Of a DNA stretch of 42,952 bases, positions 35,573 to 42,952 are shown in pieces (within the stretch, counting starts at the first letter, position 1; each line of letters begins with the position of its first letter). The stretch is from Terriglobia bacterium (GTDB taxonomy: Bacteria; Acidobacteriota; Terriglobia; UBA7540). The notes under the pieces were generated by a model, which saw only the letters and a list, made by a program, of their open reading frames with translations, was not told the DNA's origin and did no database searches. Where the stretch lies: positions 1-42,952 of the forward strand of contig JAIQGH010000031.1 of NCBI GenBank assembly GCA_020072655.1, given 5' to 3'. A program made the position numbers and the translations under genes.

Positions 35573-36733
35573 ATGCGGATTGCCATCCTGTCCTGGGAGA
35601 CGCTCCATTCCATCCCTGTTGGGGGTGTTGCCCCCCACGTCACCAACCTGGCGGCGGCGCTCGAGCGGAAGGGGAACAACGACGTCCACGTCTTCACCCG
35701 CATGGGCCCCGGGCAATCGCACTATGAACTGATCCACGGGGTCCACTATCACCGTTGCCCCTTCCCGTTGCATTCCGATTTCATCGAGGAAGTCAACAAC
35801 ATGTGCCGGTCGTTCGTGCACTATGTCCTTGCTACGGAGAACGCCCTGGGCCCCTTCGACGTCGTTCACGCGCACGATTGGTTGACGGCCAACGCGTTGA
35901 TCTGGATCAAGCAAGGCAGGGGTAGGAAGGCCGTTTACACGGTGCATTCCACCGAGTACGGGCGGTGCGGAAACAACTTCTATAACGGGAAATGCGCGCG
36001 CATCCGCTACCAGGAGCGGGCAGGTACCTACTGGGCAGATCGGATCATCACCGTCTCGCACTCCTTGAAGAAGGAAATCATGTGGATGTACGAAGTGCCG
36101 GACTGGAAGACGACGCCCATTTACAATGGCGTCGACGTCCACCACTTCGACGGCTACCTGGATCCCGGGGGAATAAAAGTTCGTTACGGAATCGGCCCGA
36201 CGGATCCCACGGTGTTGTTCTCCGGACGCATGGCCTACCAGAAAGGTCCCGACGTGTTGGTCGAGGCGATTCCCTGGGTACTTTGGCATTACCCCAATGC
36301 CAAATTCGTCTTCGCGGGTGACGGAGAAATGCGAGGCCTCGTCGAACGGCGGGCGTGGGAACTCCGCGTCGCGCACGCCACGCGCTTCCTGGGTTACAAA
36401 AATGGCTGGGAGCTGAGGAACCTCTACAAAGCCTGCGACGCGGTCTGCGTACCGAGTCGCAACGAGCCTTTTGGCATCGTGGTGCTGGAAGCCTGGAGCG
36501 CGGGTAAGCCGGTCATCGTTTCCAAGAACGGCGGCCCGGATGAGTATGTCTGGCACGACGTCAACGGCCTGAAGATCTATCCCAATCCCAACTCGGTCGC
36601 CTGGGGCATCGGCACCTTGTTTACGAATTTTGAATGGGCGCGGTGGATGGGCCGCAACGGCAGGGCCGCCGTGGAATCAGCCTTTACCTGGGACCATATC
36701 GCGGACCGAGTCCTCGACGTCTATTACCATTGA
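35573..36733 (+). CDS. GT4-family glycosyltransferase (glycogen synthase-like)
   Basis: This 386-aa GT-B enzyme has an N-terminal acceptor-domain loop PVGGVAPHVTNLAAAL, then VHAHDWLT and TVHSTEYGR as in bacterial starch/glycogen synthase-like proteins. The C-terminal donor domain has FSGRMAYQKGPDVLVEA and the catalytic EX7E motif EPFGIVVLE. The donor is probably a nucleotide glucose and the product an alpha-glucan, given the GH57 neighbours; that is inference. ATG 35573 lies behind AGAGGT. The frame is open to 35522, but MRIAILSWE is the natural start. The next gene begins 62 bp downstream. Confidence 0.92.
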   Translation: MRIAILSWETLHSIPVGGVAPHVTNLAAALERKGNNDVHVFTRMGPGQSHYELIHGVHYHRCPFPLHSDFIEEVNNMCRSFVHYVLATENALGPFDVVHAHDWLTANALIWIKQGRGRKAVYTVHSTEYGRCGNNFYNGKCARIRYQERAGTYWADRIITVSHSLKKEIMWMYEVPDWKTTPIYNGVDVHHFDGYLDPGGIKVRYGIGPTDPTVLFSGRMAYQKGPDVLVEAIPWVLWHYPNAKFVFAGDGEMRGLVERRAWELRVAHATRFLGYKNGWELRNLYKACDAVCVPSRNEPFGIVVLEAWSAGKPVIVSKNGGPDEYVWHDVNGLKIYPNPNSVAWGIGTLFTNFEWARWMGRNGRAAVESAFTWDHIADRVLDVYYH

Positions 36734-36795
36734 CCTTGCCGAGGCATGCTCCGCTAGGCCGCTAGCAGCAATTCGCAAAGGAGGTGAAATCTTCC

Positions 36796-37965
36796 GTGGC
36801 GAATCGTTACCATTTGCTCGGCCTTCACATGCACCAGCCCCCCGGCAATCTGGAGTTTCTCCTCGACAATTACGAATGGGAAGCCAAGCAGATCATGCTC
36901 TGCTACGACCGCCCTCTCAAATATGCTTGGCGCTATCAGGACGTGGCGACCTTCTGTGTAGGCTTCTCCGGCATCCTCCTGGAACAACTGCGGGACCCGA
37001 AAATTGTGGCGCGTTACGCCAGCGTGCTCGACATTCCCCAAATGCTCGACAGCTACCGCCGCACCCCCAATATTGAAATTGCCGGAATGGGCTATTACCA
37101 CCCGATTTTCCCGTTGATCCCGATGGAAGACTGGGATGACCAGATCAGCCGTGGCAAGAAGGTCATTCAGGAGGTTTTCGGCCGCGAGCCCAAGATTTTC
37201 TGGCCGCCCGAAATGGCTTTCACCAAGGAAATGATTCCGGCGCTGGTTCGTCACGGCTATGAAGATGTCATTCTTGACAGCGTCCACGTCAAGCCTCAAA
37301 TGCCGCTAAAGCGGGAAGACGTCGTGTATCGGACGCACATCGCGGAATATGGCGGGGCGAAGATCACCGTGATCCCGCGCGACCGGGACTTGAGCAATGC
37401 CCAGGAAAGCGGCCTCGACCCGAGCTGGTTTGAAGGAGAGGTCCGAAACAAGACTTCCGCCGCGGATAAGCCCTGCCTGGTGACGACTTGGACCGACGGC
37501 GAAAACGGCGGCTGGTTCCGCCAAACCCAGGAGGAGGCCGGATTCTGGGGCCACTTCTTTTCTCCCTACATGGAAAAAGTGCGGGCCGGGCAGATGTCGG
37601 TTCGCCCCATCTCGCCCAGCAAATTCGTCGCCGAGAACCCGCCACACGACCGAGTCGAGGTGCAGACGGGCGCCTGGAATGTCGGGTCCACCTCAGGATA
37701 TGACTTCTCCCAGTGGGCCGGTTCCGCTTCCCAGAAGAAGGCGCTCGAAGAGATTTGGCAACTAAGCCGATCTTATCAGGATTTGAGGAAAGCTCTTGCG
37801 CGGACTCGTCCCCCAGGACAGAACGAAAACCTGGGACGTGCCCGCGAGCAGATACTCAAGGCAGAAACCAGTTGCTACCTGTTCTGGGGAGATGCCTGGA
37901 TCCCGAAACTCTATGAAGAAACCCGCGTCGCCCGCCAGTTGCTAAACGCCACAAGCAAAGTATAA
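36796..37965 (+). CDS. Short GH57-like protein, DGENGG type
   Basis: This protein of 389 aa has a GH57 N-terminus (LLGLHMHQPPGN), WPPEMAF as the presumed nucleophile motif, and TTWTDGENGGW as the acid/base region. It matches the organisation of the GH57 protein encoded at 33.7-35.3 kb but is about 120 residues shorter. There is no signal peptide. The preferred start is GTG at 36796, ten bases after GGAGG; GTG at 36784 would overlap that SD. It is downstream of the GT4 gene on the same strand and probably co-transcribed, so a role in trimming or rearranging the GT4 product is plausible. Confidence 0.85.
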   Translation: MANRYHLLGLHMHQPPGNLEFLLDNYEWEAKQIMLCYDRPLKYAWRYQDVATFCVGFSGILLEQLRDPKIVARYASVLDIPQMLDSYRRTPNIEIAGMGYYHPIFPLIPMEDWDDQISRGKKVIQEVFGREPKIFWPPEMAFTKEMIPALVRHGYEDVILDSVHVKPQMPLKREDVVYRTHIAEYGGAKITVIPRDRDLSNAQESGLDPSWFEGEVRNKTSAADKPCLVTTWTDGENGGWFRQTQEEAGFWGHFFSPYMEKVRAGQMSVRPISPSKFVAENPPHDRVEVQTGAWNVGSTSGYDFSQWAGSASQKKALEEIWQLSRSYQDLRKALARTRPPGQNENLGRAREQILKAETSCYLFWGDAWIPKLYEETRVARQLLNATSKV

Positions 37966-38061
37966 TCTTCCAAGCACCCGAAGAAACTCGCATTGCGTGC
38001 GGGAGAGCCGACCTGTAGACTGGGGACCTACTTCCAGTTCGGGAGGAAGGAGCGGAATCCC

Positions 38062-38271
38062 ATGAAGTGTTGGTTTTGCGACCAGGAGGCGAGGGGGACC
38101 TGCGCCGCCTGCGGCCGAGGCCTTTGTCACCAGCATGCGCACATCCACGATGAGATGACGCTGGCAAAATCTGACACCAGCACGGGATATTCAAGCTATT
38201 ACAATGTCTACGGCGCGCTGAAGTGCTCCGACTGCCGATTGGAGTGGAAGTCATTCCAGCCGGGGCGATGA
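38062..38271 (+). CDS. Small zinc-finger protein (DUF2180-like)
   Basis: This 69-aa protein starts MKCWFCDQEARGTCAACG and continues CHQHAH with a final CSDC: eight Cys plus His residues arranged as a B-box-like double zinc site. DUF2180-type proteins of this size have this pattern; their function is unknown. ATG 38062 follows GGAGG/AAGGAG. It lies between two alpha-glucan genes on the same strand. The following 153 bp shows no gene. Confidence 0.75.
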   Translation: MKCWFCDQEARGTCAACGRGLCHQHAHIHDEMTLAKSDTSTGYSSYYNVYGALKCSDCRLEWKSFQPGR

Positions 38272-38424
38272 ACCCAGCGGGCCTGAGCCGGTGCGAACAA
38301 CGGAATGTCAGCAGATGAGTCTCCATCCGGTGGGCGCGAGTCGTGAGGTGACCAAGATCGTGGAGCGAAGAAATCTCCTCAACTTCCAGCAGTGGATTAA
38401 TCAGCCGGAAATATCCGGACCGCG

Positions 38425-39207
38425 ATGCGGCGAACCAAGAAGGCTCGACGAGTCAGACTAAAGACCGCCAAAAACCCGTATGAGCTCCTGCTAGAATCTG
38501 GCATGCTGCCCAAGTCGTATGGTCAGACGACGCTTGTGCTGCTTCCCGTCCACCCCTATCTGGTTCACGCTTACTGGCAGATCGCGCCGCGGGACCTGGA
38601 GAAAGCCCAACGGCGCTGGCGGAGGGAAGGCGAGAGCGCGCAGCCGGCCCTGCGATTCTTCGACATCACCGATATCACTTCCGCCGAGAGTCCGGCCAAC
38701 CACGCCTTCGATATCGACATCGACCTTCGGGCCGCCAATTGGTACGTTCATCTGTGGAGCCCCGGAAGAACATATGTTGTTGACCTGGGGTTCCGGATGC
38801 CGAACCGCAGATTCCTATCCGTGATCCGGTCAAATGCCGCGCAAACTCCTCCAGCTTGGCCTTCGCAAAAGATCGAGCCGGGATTCCGGCTGGAGGAACG
38901 AGCGCGCGAGCTCGCCGAACGTCTGAGGGGCCGGACAGAAGAGCGGCCCGGCCCCTGGGCCCGAGCAGCAGGCGGGCGGCAAACTCAGGGCGAGATGCCC
39001 GCGATGACCGATTCCGAGGCCGAACTGCGGAGAAAGCTGCTGGAGATGTACATGTTCCGTTTGCCGGCGGGACCGCTTTCTGAGGCTGAGCTGTCTGCGG
39101 AATGGATTCTTGCAGAGTTGGGCGCCGAAGAGGCCTTCCGTGATATCGTCGAATTGAACGAGAGGAGCTACACCGCCGGCATATCGTCTGGAGAGTCGTC
39201 TCGGTAG
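38425..39207 (+). CDS. DUF4912 domain protein
   Basis: This is a 260-aa protein. The DUF4912 core (about residues 27-140) shows LPKSYGQTTLVLLPVHPYLVHAYW, IDIDLRAANWYVHLW and RRFLSVIRSN. The N-terminus is strongly basic (RRTKKARRVRLKTAK). The C-terminal 90 residues are charged and helical. The fold is thought to be carbohydrate-associated, and the gene commonly sits beside GH57 branching enzymes; the biochemical role is unknown. It ends 72 bp before the next gene's likely start. Confidence 0.85.
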   Translation: MRRTKKARRVRLKTAKNPYELLLESGMLPKSYGQTTLVLLPVHPYLVHAYWQIAPRDLEKAQRRWRREGESAQPALRFFDITDITSAESPANHAFDIDIDLRAANWYVHLWSPGRTYVVDLGFRMPNRRFLSVIRSNAAQTPPAWPSQKIEPGFRLEERARELAERLRGRTEERPGPWARAAGGRQTQGEMPAMTDSEAELRRKLLEMYMFRLPAGPLSEAELSAEWILAELGAEEAFRDIVELNERSYTAGISSGESSR

Positions 39208-39279
39208 TACGCGCAAGTGGAACCCTCCCACGGGACGGGGCTGACCGTTCGAGGGCTGGCCGGTTTTCAAAATCGCATC

Positions 39280-40854
39280 ATGACAAGCGGCTATCTAGCG
39301 ATTGTTCTTCACGCGCATCTTCCCTACGTGCGACACCCTGAGTATGAAGATGCGCTGGAGGAAAAATGGCTCTTTGAAGCCCTCACGGAAACCTACGTGC
39401 CGTTGCTCCTCGTCATGGAGAGTCTGGTCGAGGACGGGATCGATTTCCGTTTGAATGTTTCCCTTTCGCCGCCGCTCATCTCGATGCTCCTCGACCCCTT
39501 CTTGCGGTCGAGGTATTTGAAGACGCTCGGGGGGCTGATCGAGCTGGCCAGAAAGGAAATCGATAGAACCAAAGATCAGCCGCGGTTTCATCCCCTGGCT
39601 CTGATGTATCACCGGCGCTTGAGTGCGGTGCGCGAGGCGTTCGTCCGCCGATACAAGCAGAATCTCGTCGCGGCTTTCAAACGGTTTCAGGGCCTGGGGA
39701 AGGTGGAGATCCTCGCCAGCGCCGCTACGCATGGGTATCTTCCCTTGCTCGCCGTGAATCCGTCCGCGGTGCGGGCGCAAATCAAGATAGGGGTCGGACT
39801 TCATCGGCGCGTCTTCCGTCGGCGCCCCAAGGGCTTCTGGTTGCCGGAATGCGGTTACTATCCTGGCCTGGATTCGCTGCTGAGTGAGGAAGGCATTCGG
39901 TATACGGTGCTGGAAACGCATGGGATCACGCGGGGCCAACCCCGGCCGGAGTATGGTGTCTACGCGCCGGTTAAATGTCCATCGGGAATCGCCGCTTTCG
40001 GCCGCGACCCAGAATCGTCCAAGCAGGTCTGGAGTTCCATCGAGGGTTACCCGGGGGACTATGACTACCGGGAGTTTTACCGCGACATCGGCTACGACCT
40101 CGACCAGGAGTATCTCAAGCCGTATCTGACCGAGGCCGGTACCCGAATCGACACGGGGCTCAAATACTATCGCATCACAGGTAAGACGGAACGCAAAGAG
40201 CCGTACGTGCCCGAGTGGGCTGAGAAAAAGGCCGAGGCTCATGCCGGAAACTTCATCTTCAACCGGCAGAAACAGATCGAATATCTGGCTTCAAGGATGC
40301 ACCGCAAGCCGATTGTCGTGGCGCCTTATGACGCCGAACTGTTCGGCCACTGGTGGTACGAGGGGCCCGCTTGGTTGAATTACCTGTTTCGCAAGATCGC
40401 CCAGGAGCAGGGGACCGTCCGGCTCGTGACCTTCTCGGAGTACCTCGCGGAATACCCGGCAAGCCAGAATGCCAGCCCGTGCGCGTCAAGCTGGGGATAC
40501 AAGGGCTTCAGCGAAGTGTGGCTCAATGGCAAGAATGATTGGATTTACCCGCACTTGCATCGCGCGGCCAGATTGATGGAAAAGTTGGCAGTGCGCCACC
40601 CGAAGGCCCGAGGCCTCACTTTGCGCGCCCTCAATCAGGCTCGCAGGGAACTGCTCCTGGCCCAGTCGAGCGACTGGGCGTTCATGATCAATTCCGGGGC
40701 AGTGGCAGATTACGCGACGCGCCGGACCCGAACTCATCTGCTGCGCTTCAACCGTTTGGCCAGGCAAATCCAGACCAAGCAGATCAACAAGGACTGGCTC
40801 TCGGCCATCGAGCAGCAGGACAACATTTTTGCTGACCCCATTCTTGCCCCGTAA
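39280..40854 (+). CDS. GH57 1,4-alpha-glucan branching enzyme-like protein (DUF1957 type)
   Basis: This 524-aa protein has GH57 motifs in order: VLHAHLPYVRHPE, SAATHGYLPLL, FWLPECGYYPG (nucleophile Glu), APYDAELFGHWWYEGP (acid/base Asp) and, near the C-terminus, the DUF1957 region with SSDWAFMI. This matches Thermus/Thermococcus GH57 branching enzymes in layout and length. It would introduce alpha-1,6 branches into the glucan made by the GT4 enzyme encoded upstream. The ATG at 39280 is chosen because homologous starts read GYLAIVLHAHLP; a GTG at 39217 gives 21 extra non-conserved residues. No strong SD is visible at either. Confidence 0.92.
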   Translation: MTSGYLAIVLHAHLPYVRHPEYEDALEEKWLFEALTETYVPLLLVMESLVEDGIDFRLNVSLSPPLISMLLDPFLRSRYLKTLGGLIELARKEIDRTKDQPRFHPLALMYHRRLSAVREAFVRRYKQNLVAAFKRFQGLGKVEILASAATHGYLPLLAVNPSAVRAQIKIGVGLHRRVFRRRPKGFWLPECGYYPGLDSLLSEEGIRYTVLETHGITRGQPRPEYGVYAPVKCPSGIAAFGRDPESSKQVWSSIEGYPGDYDYREFYRDIGYDLDQEYLKPYLTEAGTRIDTGLKYYRITGKTERKEPYVPEWAEKKAEAHAGNFIFNRQKQIEYLASRMHRKPIVVAPYDAELFGHWWYEGPAWLNYLFRKIAQEQGTVRLVTFSEYLAEYPASQNASPCASSWGYKGFSEVWLNGKNDWIYPHLHRAARLMEKLAVRHPKARGLTLRALNQARRELLLAQSSDWAFMINSGAVADYATRRTRTHLLRFNRLARQIQTKQINKDWLSAIEQQDNIFADPILAP

Positions 40855-40910
40855 TAGCAAACAACACACAATGTCGTTCTGGCTTCGCTATTCGCAACAG
40901 GAGACTGGCA

Positions 40911-42952
40911 ATGGCCAACAGAAAAACCTTCAACAAGACTGCTCCCGAAGGGGGGCTTCCCTCTTCCTTCACAGCCTTGGTGGTCATATTGCTTGCGTTT
41001 GCGGCTTTCGCCGCTTCCCCGCGGCAGACTAGCGAGGAGACTGCAGCCGGAACCCCCAAGCTTCCACCGACGACCGTTTATTGGAACAAGGCTCCGCTCT
41101 CGCCAACAGCCTTTTCCCCGCTGCCGCTGGGCTCCATCAACCCACGAGGCTGGCTGCGCCGGCAGCTCGAAATCCAGGCCAGTGGGCTCAGCGGCCATCT
41201 GGATGAATTCTGGGCGGATCTGAAGGACAGTGGTTGGCGGGGCGGGGCGGGCGAAAGTTGGGAACGCGCGCCATATTTTCTGGACGGGCTCGCCCCGCTG
41301 GCTTATGAACTCGAAGACCAGCGCCTAATTGACAAAGCCAAGAAATGGGTCGAGTGGACGCTCCAGCACCAACGTGAGGACGGCCGGATCGGCGCGGCCC
41401 TAGGCCGTGGCAAGTATCCGACCGCCCGCCAGGAGAGCGATACCTGGTGGCCAAACATGATCATGCTCAAAGTCCTCCGGCAATATCAGGAAGTCAGCAA
41501 CGATCCGCGCGTCATCCCGCTGATGGAACGCTACTTCGAATATCAGACCAAAGCGCTCGATCAGGCTCCCTTGCGAGAATGGGCGGAGCACCGCTGGGCC
41601 GACGAGATCCTTAGCATTGTCTGGCTCTACAATCGCACTGGGAATCCCAAACTGCTGGACTTAGCGCGCAAGCTCCACTCGCAATCGTATGACTGGAAAG
41701 CCAACTTCGCGGACTTCAAGTACCAGCAGAAGACCCCACGCAAAGAAGCCAATCTACACAACCACGGCGTGAACAACGCCATGGCCATCAAGACCTCGGC
41801 CGTGTGGTGGCAGGTCTCCGGAGACGACAGCGATCGGAAAGCGATCTACGAGCTCTACCAGCAATTGGACCGTTACCACGGACAGGCCAACGGCATCTTC
41901 AGTTGCGACGAACATCTCGCCGGCCTGGACCCTTCACAAGGGACCGAACTCTGCACCGTCGTCGAAGCGATGTTCTCGCTCGAAGAGACCATGGCGATTC
42001 TCGGCGATCCGACGCTGGGAGACCGTCTGGAGCGCATCACGTTCAACGCCCTGCCGGCCACTTTCAAGAAGGACATGTGGGCGCATCAGTACGACCAACA
42101 GGTGAACCAGGTGATGTGCAGTGTCCTGAGGGGTCGCAACTGGACCACCAACGGGCCCGACTCAAACATCTTCGGCCTGGAGCCCAACTTCGGCTGCTGT
42201 ACGGCAAACATGCATCAGGGCTGGCCAAAGTTTGCTTCCCATCTCTGGATGGCCACGCACGATGGTGGACTTGCCGCAGTGGCTTATGCTCCGAGTCAGG
42301 TGAGCGCGAGGGTGGCAGACGGAGTGGACGTGGCGATTGTGGAGGACACCGACTATCCCTTCCGCAACACCGTTCGCCTGACGGTGTATCCGACCTCGCC
42401 AGCCAAGTTCCCGCTGGTGTTGCGCATCCCGGCTTGGGCCGACGGCGCCACCATCATCGCGCAGGGAGAGAAGGAAGCGGACGTGAAACCAAACTCGTTC
42501 CACACAATCAGCCGCGAGTGGAAATCCGGTGATGTCGTCGAGTTGGTTTTCCCCATGAACCTCAATGTGACGCGTTGGTATCGCGATAGCGTGGTCGTCA
42601 ACCGGGGGCCGTTGGTCTTCTCACTGGCGCTCGGCGAGGATTGGAAACAAATCAAGGGCGAAGTCCCTCACGCCGATTGGGAAGTCTATCCAACCACGCC
42701 GTGGAACTACGGCCTGGTAGTCGATCCGCAAAATCCGCAGGCTAACTTGGCGGTCGAAGAGCGGCCAGTTGGCGAGTCGCCTTTCTCACCCGCGGGCGCG
42801 CCTGTGCTGCTGAAGGCCCGATGGCGTCGGATCCCCGAATGGCAGCTCGTGGCAGGCTCGGCGGGGCCGCTGCCCGCGAGCCCAGCGCGCACGGACGAGC
42901 CGGTCGAGAGTTTGACGTTGGTCCCCTACGGATGCACCGACCTGCGCATCAC
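40911..42952 (+). CDS. GH127-like beta-L-arabinofuranosidase, exported (3' end outside window)
   Basis: 680 codons are open from the ATG at 40911 (SD CAGGAGAC) to the window end. Hydrophobic residues 20-34 followed by FAAS form a signal peptide. The DUF1680/GH127 core shows LNxRGWLR-type GSINPRGWLRRQL, PYFLDGLAPLAYEL and NHGVNNAMA. The zinc/nucleophile centre is E346 and C348 (GTELC) with C429 and C430 (FGCCTANMHQG), matching the Glu-Cys-Cys-Cys site of characterised enzymes, where a cysteine is the nucleophile. It probably releases arabinofuranose from plant polysaccharides or glycoproteins in the periplasm. Confidence 0.92.
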   Translation, partial: MANRKTFNKTAPEGGLPSSFTALVVILLAFAAFAASPRQTSEETAAGTPKLPPTTVYWNKAPLSPTAFSPLPLGSINPRGWLRRQLEIQASGLSGHLDEFWADLKDSGWRGGAGESWERAPYFLDGLAPLAYELEDQRLIDKAKKWVEWTLQHQREDGRIGAALGRGKYPTARQESDTWWPNMIMLKVLRQYQEVSNDPRVIPLMERYFEYQTKALDQAPLREWAEHRWADEILSIVWLYNRTGNPKLLDLARKLHSQSYDWKANFADFKYQQKTPRKEANLHNHGVNNAMAIKTSAVWWQVSGDDSDRKAIYELYQQLDRYHGQANGIFSCDEHLAGLDPSQGTELCTVVEAMFSLEETMAILGDPTLGDRLERITFNALPATFKKDMWAHQYDQQVNQVMCSVLRGRNWTTNGPDSNIFGLEPNFGCCTANMHQGWPKFASHLWMATHDGGLAAVAYAPSQVSARVADGVDVAIVEDTDYPFRNTVRLTVYPTSPAKFPLVLRIPAWADGATIIAQGEKEADVKPNSFHTISREWKSGDVVELVFPMNLNVTRWYRDSVVVNRGPLVFSLALGEDWKQIKGEVPHADWEVYPTTPWNYGLVVDPQNPQANLAVEERPVGESPFSPAGAPVLLKARWRRIPEWQLVAGSAGPLPASPARTDEPVESLTLVPYGCTDLRI

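Overview
The window is GC-rich bacterial chromosome with tightly packed operons, Shine-Dalgarno-led starts and no phage, transposon or CRISPR sequence. The gene set suggests an Acidobacteriota member or close relative, probably from soil or sediment. It includes a STAS-like/TolC protein ahead of EmrAB, a PilZ/coiled-coil protein, a Tat-exported sugar isomerase-like protein, GH57/DUF4912 genes and a bacterial group 3b hydrogenase. This is inference from gene content, not a database match.

Region 1 (1-15.3 kb, minus strand). From 15298 leftward runs one long apparent transcription unit: a cyclic-nucleotide-binding protein without HTH, the four subunits of a group 3b [NiFe] hydrogenase (hyhB, G, S, L), a hydrogenase maturation protease, hypC-D-E-A-B-F, and formate-tetrahydrofolate ligase. 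The set covers enzyme, Ni-Fe(CN)2CO assembly and C-terminal processing. hypF carries an in-frame TAA 43 codons before its natural end. Further left are an aminosugar-kinase-like protein fused to a RapZ C-terminal domain and an overlapping MurU-like nucleotidyltransferase that runs off the window, which suggests cell-wall sugar salvage.

Region 2 (15.5-19.7 kb, minus strand): a secreted esterase, a TrpB2-type tryptophan synthase beta chain and a B12-binding radical SAM protein.

Region 3 (19.8-28.4 kb, plus strand): an exported trypsin-like protease, a GAF-GAF-sigma54 activator, then a tripartite efflux operon (STAS-TolC fusion, EmrA, EmrB) preceded by palindromes and a possible sigma54 promoter.

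Region 4 (28.4-33.5 kb): a structure-rich spacer, an apparently leaderless PilZ/coiled-coil gene, a Tat-exported TIM-barrel protein (minus strand), tadA, tRNA-Ser(CGA) and a small membrane protein. Several spacers in the window carry short degenerate repeats arranged as inverted arms.

Region 5 (33.7-42.9 kb): an alpha-glucan island with two GH57-like proteins sharing a DGENGG motif around a GT4 glycosyltransferase, a small zinc protein, DUF4912 and a GH57 branching-enzyme-like protein. The window ends inside a GH127 beta-L-arabinofuranosidase-like gene.
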